NCBI GenBank assembly: GCA_041821265.1
Contig: JBGUEQ010000008.1
Location: forward strand, 49,320-113,319
Reading direction: 5' to 3'
DNA length: 64,000 bases
Source: Lachnotalea sp041821265
Lineage (GTDB): Bacteria > Bacillota > Clostridia > Lachnospirales > Lachnospiraceae
Shown here piece by piece: positions 51,636 to 59,999 of this stretch. The notes beneath the pieces were generated by a model. It was given only the letters and a program-made list of their open reading frames with translations, made no database searches and was not told the origin of the DNA. Each line of letters begins with the position of its first letter. Position 1 is the first letter of the stretch. A program made the position numbers and the translations under genes.

Positions 51636-53759
51636 TTAATCTTCAAATACTGACTTAACAATTGGAATTACATAATGACTACCGCCTCTGTCTTTTACAT
51701 CCTCTACCATTGTGATAGCTAAATATGGTTTCTCATCATTATCTACCGTAAATGCTGCGAACCATCCAAGCTCTGTCCCTTCACTATCATCCTTTGATAA
51801 TTTAATCTCTGCGGTTCCAGTCTTACCTGCTAAGGTCATTCCTTCTATCTTCGCACTATGGCCTGTCCCATCCGGACTTTCTACTACTTGAATTAAATCA
51901 TTACATATTGTATCAGCAGCTTCTTTTGAAAAAACCTGTTCCTTCCAATATGTAGGTGTTGTATCATCTTTATACTCCAAATATGGCTGCACCATACTTC
52001 CATCATTTACAAATGCAGAATACATAGATGCCATATGTACTGGATTTACTAACACTTTTCCCTGTCCATATCCGCTATCTGCTAATTGTATTTCTGAATC
52101 AAATTTATTATCTGTTCCAAATTCAGATGAACCTAACCCAAATTGGAATGGTATACTTTCATCAAATCCTAAATTTAATAGCTGCTCTGCCAACGTATCT
52201 TCGCCTATTTTAAGTGCTGCTTTTGCAAAATAAATATTATCAGAATTAATAAGTGCATTCTGCATATCCACTTGGCTTCCATATTCTTTTAATGTTGTTA
52301 CTTTATAATTACCCCAACTAGCATCTTTTTGCCAGCTTAGACCGCTATTTCCAACATTCTCATCATGATTCAATGTGTTAGTTGTTAAACCTATTGCCGC
52401 AATAATTGGTTTAAAGGTTGAGCCAGGGCTTAACGTTGCTTTAAAACGATTATAAAGAGGCATAGCTTCGTTTTCGTTTAGTGCTTGCCATTGATCACTT
52501 GACATTCCTAAAATGAAGTCATTTGGATCGTAGGAAGGCGTGCTAATAAGAGCTAAAATTTCTCCTGTTTTTGAATTCATGACAACTGTACTACTTTTAT
52601 CATTTTCTAATTCATCATAAAGTTTACTTTGTAAATCTGCATCAATCGTAAGTTTTACGTTTTTGCCATTTTGCGCTAATTTTGCCACTAACGTCAATTT
52701 TTTAGTTCCGTCTTTATCCACAATATTAATAATAGTCCCATCAATACCTCTAATTTGATCCTCTAATAATTTTTCAAGCCCTATTTTGCCTATCACGCTA
52801 TTTGCATTATAATCTTTTCCATTCATCGCTTCTAATTCTTCTGCATTAATATTTTGAACATATCCTGTTAAATGTGCTGCCTTTACACCTAATGGATACA
52901 CCCTTGCCTCTTTATCTGTAATCATAATACCTTGAATTCCTAATAACTGTTCCTTCATTTCCGTATCAGTTTGTGAAATGGATTTAAGTGGTACAAATGA
53001 ATCAGATTTTACATAGGATGCATTCATTTTATCATTAATACTGTCCACTGTTATGGATAAAATTTCAGCTATCTTGGCCAAATCTTCTTCCTTATTTTCA
53101 CCCAATTTTCCTGGCACGATTCCAACCGATGCAACAGTTCCTTTTCCTGCAAGTACTTTACCATTTCGATCTAAAATGCTTCCTCTTTCCCCAGTTGTAT
53201 AAGAAACTTTCACTTTATCATCCTCCAAAAGATTTGGAAAAATTACTTTTGTGCTCCATTCAATGCAATATATTTTTTTATCATTTTTATTCAATGTTAT
53301 TTCATTTGTAAAATTCAGCTCTCCTGCTGCCGTATCCATAGTTGTATCGTATTTAATAATTTTATTGCTATCTTCTTCACTGGTGCTAATTACATTTATT
53401 TTTACATCCTGCGCTTCTATTCCTTCATAAATATTTTCATTACGGCTAATAAAATCTGTTGCTGATATATTTAGTTTGCTTTGCTCACTGAGTAAATCAT
53501 ACATTTTCTGGTAATCCTTACTATCAATGCATGCCATATATTCCGCAAGTACCTCTTCTGGATTCGATGTTATTTTCTTTTCTGTAGTTGCCTTAATGAT
53601 ATTAGTTACAATATTTCCTTCTTTTTGGGTATGTATAAACAAAAATATGCCTGCTAGCACCAATGCTACCAAACAAATAATAACTATTATAATTTTTCTT
53701 TTTTGCCTTTGTCTTCTACTAATTCTTTTTCTTCTCTTCCCCTTATTTATTGTTTTCAT
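51636..53759 (-). CDS. Class B penicillin-binding protein with MecA-type N-terminal domain
   Basis: 707-aa cell-wall transpeptidase. After a very basic start and one membrane helix (23-42) come an NTF2-like MecA_N domain (about 64-180), a PBP dimer domain (about 185-350) and the transpeptidase (about 365-705). Active-site motifs are Ser447-xx-Lys450 (SPGSTFK), Ser506-Asp-Asn508 and Lys646-Thr-Gly648. This layout matches PBP3/PBP2a-like enzymes, some of which have low beta-lactam affinity; sensitivity cannot be told from here. AGGGAGGGG precedes the ATG. It starts 36 bases after cbiO and may be co-transcribed. Confidence 0.92.
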   Translation of the reverse strand: MKTINKGKRRKRISRRQRQKRKIIIVIICLVALVLAGIFLFIHTQKEGNIVTNIIKATTEKKITSNPEEVLAEYMACIDSKDYQKMYDLLSEQSKLNISATDFISRNENIYEGIEAQDVKINVISTSEEDSNKIIKYDTTMDTAAGELNFTNEITLNKNDKKIYCIEWSTKVIFPNLLEDDKVKVSYTTGERGSILDRNGKVLAGKGTVASVGIVPGKLGENKEEDLAKIAEILSITVDSINDKMNASYVKSDSFVPLKSISQTDTEMKEQLLGIQGIMITDKEARVYPLGVKAAHLTGYVQNINAEELEAMNGKDYNANSVIGKIGLEKLLEDQIRGIDGTIINIVDKDGTKKLTLVAKLAQNGKNVKLTIDADLQSKLYDELENDKSSTVVMNSKTGEILALISTPSYDPNDFILGMSSDQWQALNENEAMPLYNRFKATLSPGSTFKPIIAAIGLTTNTLNHDENVGNSGLSWQKDASWGNYKVTTLKEYGSQVDMQNALINSDNIYFAKAALKIGEDTLAEQLLNLGFDESIPFQFGLGSSEFGTDNKFDSEIQLADSGYGQGKVLVNPVHMASMYSAFVNDGSMVQPYLEYKDDTTPTYWKEQVFSKEAADTICNDLIQVVESPDGTGHSAKIEGMTLAGKTGTAEIKLSKDDSEGTELGWFAAFTVDNDEKPYLAITMVEDVKDRGGSHYVIPIVKSVFED

Positions 53760-53795
53760 CCCAGACCCCTCCCTTTTAAGTCGCCTAACCTACTG

Positions 53796-54554
53796 TCACA
53801 TGTCAATCATTTCTCTTCTTCTATATCCGCCAAGACAAAGTGGAAGCTCTAAGCTATTCGCTTCCAATAATTCTTTATCACGAAGAATTTCTTCTGTATC
53901 CCCCTCACAAATGATTCTTCCTTCTGACATTAATAAAACCTTGTCACAAGTTTCCAAAATCATATCTAGATCATGAGAAGCAATAATTTTAATATAATCC
54001 ATTCGATTCAGCGTATTAATTATAGTTCTTCGATTTTTAGGATCTAGTGCAATAGAGGGTTCATCTAATAATATAATACCAGGGTTCATCGCCAGAATAG
54101 TTGCGATTGAAGCCATTTTTTTCTCTCCACCTGACATTTTATAAATCTTTTTATCTCTTAAATAAGCTATATCTAGCGCATCAAGTGATGTCTCTACTCT
54201 TTCTTTCACCAGCTTCTCATCCAAACCATAATTTCTTAGTGCAAATGCAACATCATCATAAACCGTTTGCGTAAAAAGTTGGTTATCGGAATTCTGAAAT
54301 AAATAACCTACTTTGGCTCTTATCTCTGATAGTGACTTCTTTGACACAGCGATTTCATCTACCTCAACTTGCCCTGTAAAATTTAATTCTAATCCAATTA
54401 AAATGCGTAATAACGTGGACTTTCCAACTCCATTTGCACCAATAATACCAACCGATTGATTATTTTCTACCTTCATAGATATATCTTTTAACACCTCAAC
54501 TCCATTTTCATAGGAGAAAGAAACATTTTTACATTCAATATAATTTAAATTCAT
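53796..54554 (-). CDS. cbiO: Cobalt/nickel ECF transporter ATPase
   Basis: 252-aa ATP-binding subunit. Walker A GANGVGKST (39-47), signature MSGGEKKM, Walker B IILLDEPS. It works with CbiQ and CbiM to import Co2+ or Ni2+. It follows cbiQ by 13 bases. Only one ATPase is encoded, which implies a homodimer, normal for metal-dedicated group I ECF systems. Confidence 0.9.
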   Translation of the reverse strand: MNLNYIECKNVSFSYENGVEVLKDISMKVENNQSVGIIGANGVGKSTLLRILIGLELNFTGQVEVDEIAVSKKSLSEIRAKVGYLFQNSDNQLFTQTVYDDVAFALRNYGLDEKLVKERVETSLDALDIAYLRDKKIYKMSGGEKKMASIATILAMNPGIILLDEPSIALDPKNRRTIINTLNRMDYIKIIASHDLDMILETCDKVLLMSEGRIICEGDTEEILRDKELLEANSLELPLCLGGYRRREMIDM

Positions 54555-54567
54555 TTTTATTCACTTT

Positions 54568-55380
54568 CTATGCCATTGCTGCCATTACTATATTGTATAC
54601 CAACCCAGCTAAATTTACAATTTTTAATGTTACTATAATCAACATCCACAAAAAAAGATAAATATAATCCATTGTATTACATCTTTGATTGTTTGCATAA
54701 TAAAATTCTCCAGTAAATCCTCGAAGTAGCATGCTTTCGTACAGATTTTGTGCCCGATCAAGGCTACGAAGCAATAGTTGTCCCATAAGTGAACCCCAAA
54801 TTCTATATTTTATCCCCTTCTCATTAGGTGCACGCAGTGCATATGCCTCTGTAACTGCATTCGCTTCATTCATTAATACAGTAATATAGCGATAAATCAA
54901 AAGAATCTGCGTTACAATGATTTTAGGTATATGTAACAATTTGAGTGCATAACAAATTCTTTCAATTCCAGTTGTTGCAATCAAAAGGAAGGACGCCATC
55001 AGGGTATAAATCCCTTTAATGATAAGCGTTATCATTGATATAATTCCACCTGTAATGAGGATACCACCAATTTTCACCATAGGTACATGATCAAAAAAAG
55101 GATTCAACACCCCGATAAAGCATACCATTGGTAGCACTACTCTTAACTTTTTGAAACAACTTTTCACTGAGATTTCAGACAATGAAAACAACAAAAATGG
55201 ATATATTGCCATAGGTAATAAACCCAATAAATTATATTTATCAAAGGAAACTACACATGTAATATATAAAATTGTTACAACTAATTTGACGAGTGGATGA
55301 ACCTGATGTACTTTCGTTTTCTTTGCTGCCATTTCGTCCATTTCATGAATTTCATATATGGCATTTGTTATTTTACTCAT
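54568..55380 (-). CDS. cbiQ: Cobalt/nickel ECF transporter transmembrane subunit
   Basis: 270 aa from the ATG at 55380; a TTG at 55404 opens the same frame but has no better site. Five or so helices and the coupling motifs typical of T components: ALRAPNEKG-type and the SLDRAQNLYESMLLRGF segment, which carries the Ala/Arg-Gly helices that touch the ATPase. A hairpin in the spacer after cbiM may reduce its expression. Confidence 0.88.
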   Translation of the reverse strand: MSKITNAIYEIHEMDEMAAKKTKVHQVHPLVKLVVTILYITCVVSFDKYNLLGLLPMAIYPFLLFSLSEISVKSCFKKLRVVLPMVCFIGVLNPFFDHVPMVKIGGILITGGIISMITLIIKGIYTLMASFLLIATTGIERICYALKLLHIPKIIVTQILLIYRYITVLMNEANAVTEAYALRAPNEKGIKYRIWGSLMGQLLLRSLDRAQNLYESMLLRGFTGEFYYANNQRCNTMDYIYLFLWMLIIVTLKIVNLAGLVYNIVMAAMA

Positions 55381-55407
55381 TATTTTCTCTTTCTTTAGAT
55401 ACAAACG

Positions 55408-55436
55408 ATGGAAAGTTCGCTAGGCGAACTTTCCAT
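55408..55436. repeat. Dispersed hairpin, copy 5, between cbiM and cbiQ
   Basis: ATGGAAAGTTCGC-TAG-GCGAACTTTCCAT is a perfect palindrome and the cleanest copy of the GGAAAGTTCG family. It is inside an operon, so full termination is unlikely. Confidence 0.7.
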
Positions 55437-55445
55437 TACCTTACA

Positions 55446-56447
55446 TTAAATAGATGTATCTTCTTTTTTCTTAAATAGTTTAAAAATAACACAGCATCCA
55501 ATACTTATGATTGCAACAATAATTGAACCAATAATCCCTGAAAATGATGTGCCACACTTTGAATCACTGTTAGCAAATGCATAATCTGGAAGTATTGCTG
55601 TCTTTTCCTGTACTTTACCTGCCAAATCGACCGCATTTGCATTATTACTATTGGTTTCTATTTCAGTACTACCTGTAACTTTCTCAATTGACCATTCTAA
55701 CCCATCCGGGTTACTAGATGCAACAACGGATAAACCGCCACCAATCAATACTACCATAATAGAAAGCATCAACAAAACATGCTTCATGCTCACCTTGTTT
55801 TCTGCTGTCTCAATATGTAATAACTCTGGTCTAGTATTACCTACAAAAATGATAACAGTTGCTGTAATCAAGCCTTCCACAATTCCTATAGCAAGATGAA
55901 TTGGTTGCATCATCGCCACGAATTGGCCAAAGGAAAGTGATGTGATTCCAGATGCTATCGTTTCAAGTGTAACACTAAATGCTCCTAATTGAAGGCTAAC
56001 CACACTTCCTATGATAGAAGCCAAAACAATACGCTTCGGTTTTGCATTGTGCTTTGTCATTGGTCGATAAATACATAAATAACCAATAAAGCACGCATAG
56101 AATGCCATATTCCAAATATTACACCCAAGAGCAAGAATACCTCCATCTGCAAAAAGAAGGCACTGCACCACTAAGACTGATATCATAGACAAGAAACCTG
56201 CATAGGGGCCTAATAAAATAGAGAGTAATAACCCACCACAAAAATGTCCACTTGATCCAGTTCCTGGTATTGTAAAATTAATCATTTGTGTTGCAAACAC
56301 AAACGCCGACATAACACCCATGATTGGAATCTTTTTTACATCATTTTCTAATCTTATATTTTTAACCGATAATGCTGCTACCCCTGATGAAGCAGCATAC
56401 ATCGTTGCAGCTACTGCTGGCACAATAAGTGCATCTGCCATATGCAT
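55446..56447 (-). CDS. cbiM: Cobalt/nickel ECF transporter S component with fused CbiN-like part
   Basis: 333 aa. I choose the ATG at 56447 because it yields MHMADAL: in CbiM/NikM the N-terminal Met-His is a metal ligand, and GGGGGA lies eight bases upstream. The CbiM core covers about 1-215. A PDGLEWSIEKV segment (near 245) and a last membrane helix resemble CbiN, so M and N are fused. Cobalt or nickel cannot be separated by sequence alone; the CsoR/RcnR-type regulator next door fits either. The leader is unusually structured (56513-56624). Confidence 0.88.
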   Translation of the reverse strand: MHMADALIVPAVAATMYAASSGVAALSVKNIRLENDVKKIPIMGVMSAFVFATQMINFTIPGTGSSGHFCGGLLLSILLGPYAGFLSMISVLVVQCLLFADGGILALGCNIWNMAFYACFIGYLCIYRPMTKHNAKPKRIVLASIIGSVVSLQLGAFSVTLETIASGITSLSFGQFVAMMQPIHLAIGIVEGLITATVIIFVGNTRPELLHIETAENKVSMKHVLLMLSIMVVLIGGGLSVVASSNPDGLEWSIEKVTGSTEIETNSNNANAVDLAGKVQEKTAILPDYAFANSDSKCGTSFSGIIGSIIVAIISIGCCVIFKLFKKKEDTSI

Positions 56448-56455
56448 AATGATTT

Positions 56456-56462
56456 CCCCCAT
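56456..56462 (-). promoter_or_regulatory. cbiM Shine-Dalgarno region, target of an anti-SD
   Basis: ATGGGGG on the minus strand (56462-56456) is perfectly complementary to CCCCCAT at 56608-56602 in the structured leader. Pairing would hide the ribosome site. Confidence 0.55.
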
Positions 56463-56512
56463 AATTTAATAGTCAAATTGGATACTCATAATCCGCTTTG
56501 CACCTTATTCGT

Positions 56513-56624
56513 AACCTCTTAGCAACTACGTTGCTGTTTCAATAGGAGCTTGAACTACTACTGAAATAAGTATGTTACTCCCACTTACACTTCGCAAAGA
56601 AATGGGGGACATCCTCAAGAGGTT
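56513..56624 (-). ncRNA. Structured leader RNA of cbiM, candidate metal- or cofactor-responsive riboswitch
   Basis: Closing stem P1 AACCTCTT (56624-56617) with AAGAGGTT (56520-56513). Inside: P2 CCCCCA (56608-56603) with TGGGAG (56583-56578, one mismatch); P3 TTTCA...TGAAA (56566-56537) extended by TAG/CTA; P4 AGCAAC-GTA-GTTGCT (56535-56521). The P2 loop carries CTTTGC (56599-56594), complementary to GCAAAG (56501-56496) just past P1, a pseudoknot. No cobalamin box (GCCACTG) is present, and I do not recognise the NiCo consensus. The predicted transcript starts about six bases before P1. Confidence 0.55.
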
Positions 56625-56636
56625 ATATTAAATTTA

Positions 56637-56664
56637 ATTATAAAGTATTCTTGAGTTGATGCAA
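56637..56664 (-). promoter_or_regulatory. cbiM promoter
   Basis: TTGCAT (56664-56659), 16-bp spacer, TATAAT (56642-56637). The GC-tract site at 56668 touches the -35 on its upstream side. Confidence 0.65.
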
Positions 56665-56667
56665 GCC

Positions 56668-56682
56668 TATACAGGGGATATA
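56668..56682. promoter_or_regulatory. Putative CsoR/RcnR-type operator 1
   Basis: TATACAGGGGATATA: a G-tract of four between A/T-rich flanks, the style of RcnR and CsoR sites. It lies immediately upstream of the cbiM -35. Confidence 0.5.
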
Positions 56683-56771
56683 AAAAAAATTTATATAACT
56701 CATAGATTAAACCCATTTTACAAATGTTTTTTTCTTATTTTCCACTAAAATTAATTTTTCCCTCTATAACG

Positions 56772-56792
56772 TATGCCCCGGATGGGGATATA
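56772..56792. promoter_or_regulatory. Putative CsoR/RcnR-type operator 2
   Basis: TATGCCCC-GGAT-GGGGATATA: two inverted tracts of four C and four G, between the regulator's 3' end and the cbiM promoter. Confidence 0.45.
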
Positions 56793-56817
56793 GCATTATA
56801 TCTATGTTACCTATTTT

Positions 56818-57168
56818 CTATTTTATAAAACTATCAATTGCTTTATTTAAGTTTTCAATTGCTTTCTTATCACCTGATTCTACTGCATCAACAATGCAAT
56901 GTTCCATATGATCTTTTAAGATTACCTTACCTGTATTGTTAAGCGCAGCTATAACTGCGGATAATTGAATTAACACCTCACTACAATCTTTTCCCTCTTC
57001 CACCATTCGTTTCACCGACTCTAAATGTCCGCTGGCACGAGCTATTCGATTTATAACTGCCTTCGTATTTTGATGGGTATGTTTATGTTCTTGCTCCTCT
57101 GTATGACTGTGTATGTACTCCGTTCCATCCGCTGTTAAATGCGTATGAATCTTTTCATTTTCTTCCAT
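56818..57168 (-). CDS. CsoR/RcnR family metal-sensing repressor
   Basis: 116 aa. An N-terminal His-rich arm (HTH, HSH, HKHTH, residues 8-32) precedes the four-helix CsoR/FrmR fold. Core ligand candidates are the Cys in KDCSEVL and the His and Cys in DHMEHC. The His arm and the linked cbiMQO genes favour nickel or cobalt over copper. GGAG is six bases before the ATG. Family members release DNA when metal is bound, whereas an import operon should be shut by metal, so the circuit may work differently here or control another target. Confidence 0.85.
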   Translation of the reverse strand: MEENEKIHTHLTADGTEYIHSHTEEQEHKHTHQNTKAVINRIARASGHLESVKRMVEEGKDCSEVLIQLSAVIAALNNTGKVILKDHMEHCIVDAVESGDKKAIENLNKAIDSFIK

Positions 57169-57248
57169 GATTTCTCCATTCGTATGCTATTTTACACTCA
57201 CTGGTAACTGCAAGCTTTTTTTATTCTTTCTTTACTATCAAATCTTTT

Positions 57249-58046
57249 TTATTCCTTTTTATCAGCACCTAGAATAGCTACATACTGACTGTCTAAAACA
57301 AACTTATTTCCACACCATTTCAGTATATTTTGTACATATCCTAATCCATCTGCATGATATCTACCTGCTATTTTTTGAAATGACAATAGTTCATACACTT
57401 TATTTGAATCAAAATCTACTGGATACATGCCACTCAAAGGATCAACGAATCCCTCTATTGGCTCCTTAAGCATACCGTTTTCATCATAGATTTCATTTAA
57501 ATAATCATTTCCTTTATTAGAAATATCAAGAATGTACTCCTTGTTGTTTTCTTCTGCTATACAAATATCATCTGCTGGAGTTGGTAATTGCAAAGGAGAG
57601 GTTCTTTCACTTTTATACTTACCAATTACATGAACCTTATAATTATCCTTGTATGCAACACTATATTGATATTGTTCATTAAAAATCTGAAAGTCAAACA
57701 TTCTTCTAACCACATTATGAACAAAAGAATAAATATAGTAAAATATAATTCCACCACTACCACCAGAATCTATGCCTATAAAGATATCCTTAATGCCATC
57801 ACCTGTAAAATCCCATAATGATAACTTAGGATTATATCCTGCATTTTCTTCTAATGGTACACTTATTTGTAAACTAGTTCTTCCATCTTGGATAACTAAC
57901 GTGATATCCAAAATATATGGACTGCTTTGCGTCCTAACACCAGTTAAATATATTTTATCTGGTATGCCATCTCCGGTCACATCACCCAGCACAAAATCTA
58001 AAACACTGGGATATTGCATATCTGCTTCGCTCTGATTGTAATACAT
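57249..58046 (-). CDS. VCBS/FG-GAP-like repeat protein
   Basis: 265 aa from the ATG at 58046 (AGGGGAG upstream); an ATG at 58070 lacks a site. Two calcium-loop-like repeats, DVTGDGIPDKIYLTG (near 22-36) and DFTGDGIKDIFIGID, mark a beta-propeller-like fold. No signal peptide. Promoter fits AC-N16-CATAnnnTA, so it may be made late in the sporulating mother cell. Function unknown. Confidence 0.7.
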   Translation of the reverse strand: MYYNQSEADMQYPSVLDFVLGDVTGDGIPDKIYLTGVRTQSSPYILDITLVIQDGRTSLQISVPLEENAGYNPKLSLWDFTGDGIKDIFIGIDSGGSGGIIFYYIYSFVHNVVRRMFDFQIFNEQYQYSVAYKDNYKVHVIGKYKSERTSPLQLPTPADDICIAEENNKEYILDISNKGNDYLNEIYDENGMLKEPIEGFVDPLSGMYPVDFDSNKVYELLSFQKIAGRYHADGLGYVQNILKWCGNKFVLDSQYVAILGADKKE

Positions 58047-58080
58047 ATACTCCCCTTTATTGTAATCCATATTTATAAAA

Positions 58081-58107
58081 TAGTATATGAAAGGGATACC
58101 TACTAGT
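58081..58107 (-). promoter_or_regulatory. Putative sigma-K-like promoter
   Basis: Minus strand: AC (58107-58106), 16 bases, CATATACTA (58089-58081), 35 bases before the VCBS-like gene. Confidence 0.5.
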
Positions 58108-58140
58108 TTCTAAATAGTAACTCTTATCTAAATTTATCTA

Positions 58141-58217
58141 TTACGATTCACCAATCATAATTCGAATGATTTCCTTATCTGTTTCGCTCATTCCATCTCT
58201 TGCAAGTTTTCCTATAT
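58141..58217 (-). pseudogene. Orphan C-terminal gene tail
   Basis: The frame reading IGKLARDGMSETDKEIIRI and ending MIGES-stop at 58141 has natural codon and residue use but no start; it is out of frame with, and overlaps by a few bases, the FkbM fragment upstream. I cannot name the parent family. Confidence 0.35.
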
Positions 58218-58451
58218 CCTATAACCTTTTCGTTTCAACAAATTTATTAAATGTACATCATTCTCTATACATTCACACATAATGATTTCTACAGGATATT
58301 TATCTGTATCAAGAGAATCCAGAATTTGATAATCAAACCCTTCGACATCAATATCAATAATATTAGGATATTGATCAAAATTCTCTGCTATCAATGTATT
58401 AATTTCTTTAATTTGTAATCTTATGTTATAATAATTACTAATAAATTGCAA
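58212..58451 (-). pseudogene. Remnant of an FkbM-family methyltransferase
   Basis: 79 codons that open on a TTG without a ribosome site. IIDIDVEGFDYQILDSLD is the SAM-methyltransferase motif that defines the C-terminal half of FkbM proteins, and VEIIMCECIEND follows as expected. The N-terminal half is gone. Together with the tail at 58141 it marks a deletion scar. Confidence 0.65.
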
Positions 58452-58505
58452 TAAAAACTCGGCTAACTTTTTGTAAATTTTTAAACAATATTAATATTTT
58501 CAAAT

Positions 58506-58545
58506 AAAAATTCATCCACGCAATAACTGTATGGATGAATTTTTA
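58506..58545 (-). terminator. Terminator of the MATE gene
   Basis: AAAAATTCATCCA and TGGATGAATTTTT arms around a 13-base loop, T-run on the minus strand. Confidence 0.85.
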
Positions 58546-58586
58546 TCTACTCGCATCAGTCGTTATTTTCACTACGCATCTAGGCT

Positions 58587-59999
58587 CTAATTCCTAAAAG
58601 TTATATTATACCTTTTACAAATCTTTTTCACCACAATGACCGCTACTATGCACGAAAATATTGTTACCGCTACATTACTTACAAGCATGACAATACCAAC
58701 GCTCTCACTTCCAATCGAAGTAAAATGCTGTAGTCCCCATAGTACTGGTATTCTAAATATGAATATACGACAAAAATTGATTAATAATGTATGTTTTGTA
58801 TAGCCAAATCCAAGTAATAATGAAACAATGGATGCATTTATTGCTAGCGGAATACACCCGCCAAGAGATTCATACATGTATATTTTACTTATCATTTCTT
58901 TAAACTCATAATCTACCCCGTCTACAGAATTGGAAAATATCATGCTTATTTCATTGAGATAGACTCTTGTTAAAACAAATCCAATAACCCCCACTATAAG
59001 ATTAATCACCATAACCTTTTTAAAGGCATCCAACGCGCGTTTTGGCTTTCCTGCACCAAGATTCTGACTAATAATTGCAGCTGCGCCTTCTTGAAAACCA
59101 TTTTGTGGATTTGTGGTCAAGCCACCAATATTATTAGATATCCCAAGTGCTCCTACTGTAAGAGAGCCAAACATACCGCTCATTGAATTAACAATTACTT
59201 TTCCAAATGCAAACGCTACCTTCTCAATAATCACTGGAAAGGAAAGACTTATCATAGGACGCGTAATTTCTTTCTTTAAAGACATACTTTTTAAAGATAA
59301 GCCAAATGCATTACCTTTTTGATTCATATTAATGATTCCCGCTATTAATAATAGTGATTGCGAAATAATAGTTGCCATTGCAATCATGGTTATTCCGAAA
59401 TTAAGTACATATACAAATAGCGCCGTTAATAGTAATTTAATTCCAATTACTATCACATTTAAATACAAAATCCTTTTGGAATTTCCCCTTGCACGCTCCA
59501 CACAAATATATACATTATTTAAAAAAGTAATAACCAACCCGATTAACTCTATTGCAAAATACCGACTTCCAATCGTAATTAATTCTTCTGGCGTGTTTGC
59601 TAGTCTTAATAAAGGTACGGTGAACGGAAGAACAAATACAAGAAGAGCAGCTCCCAATAAAGCGCATAACGCAAACAAACTATTTACTCTCTTCTTTACC
59701 AAATCATAGTTGCCTTCGCCATATGCTTGACTAATTTTAAGACTACCGCCTACCGCAAGTCCTCCTCCAACAGCCGCTACCATCATATTAATCTGTGACA
59801 AATAGGCAACTGCCGACACAGCGGTTGCACTAATGTGTGACGCCATCATGGAATCTAAAATTTTAAATATTTGCGTAAGTCCTTGATATAATGCTAACGG
59901 AAAGCCTACCTGTAGTACAACTAACCACATATTTTCATTTAATGAAAAATCTCTAAACGCTTCATCTTTTTCTGACAAAATAGCTTCTGCCTTCGACAT
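58587..59999 (-). CDS. MATE family efflux transporter
   Basis: 470 aa, twelve predicted helices in two MatE halves (about 25-185 and 250-410). Segments such as SHISATAVSAVAYLSQINMMVAAVGGGLAVGGS and the repeat half GALGISNNIGGLTTNPQNGFQEGAAAIISQNLGAGKPKRA are typical of the clostridial DinF/NorM-like branch. Exports a cationic drug or metabolite using a Na+ or H+ gradient. AGAGGA precedes the ATG. Divergent from an AraC-type regulator. Confidence 0.9.
   Translation of the reverse strand: MSKAEAILSEKDEAFRDFSLNENMWLVVLQVGFPLALYQGLTQIFKILDSMMASHISATAVSAVAYLSQINMMVAAVGGGLAVGGSLKISQAYGEGNYDLVKKRVNSLFALCALLGAALLVFVLPFTVPLLRLANTPEELITIGSRYFAIELIGLVITFLNNVYICVERARGNSKRILYLNVIVIGIKLLLTALFVYVLNFGITMIAMATIISQSLLLIAGIINMNQKGNAFGLSLKSMSLKKEITRPMISLSFPVIIEKVAFAFGKVIVNSMSGMFGSLTVGALGISNNIGGLTTNPQNGFQEGAAAIISQNLGAGKPKRALDAFKKVMVINLIVGVIGFVLTRVYLNEISMIFSNSVDGVDYEFKEMISKIYMYESLGGCIPLAINASIVSLLLGFGYTKHTLLINFCRIFIFRIPVLWGLQHFTSIGSESVGIVMLVSNVAVTIFSCIVAVIVVKKICKRYNITFRN

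Noticed and set aside
56513..56624. Cobalamin riboswitch before cbiM
   Set aside because: The GCCACTG box and the other conserved core blocks are absent in both orientations.
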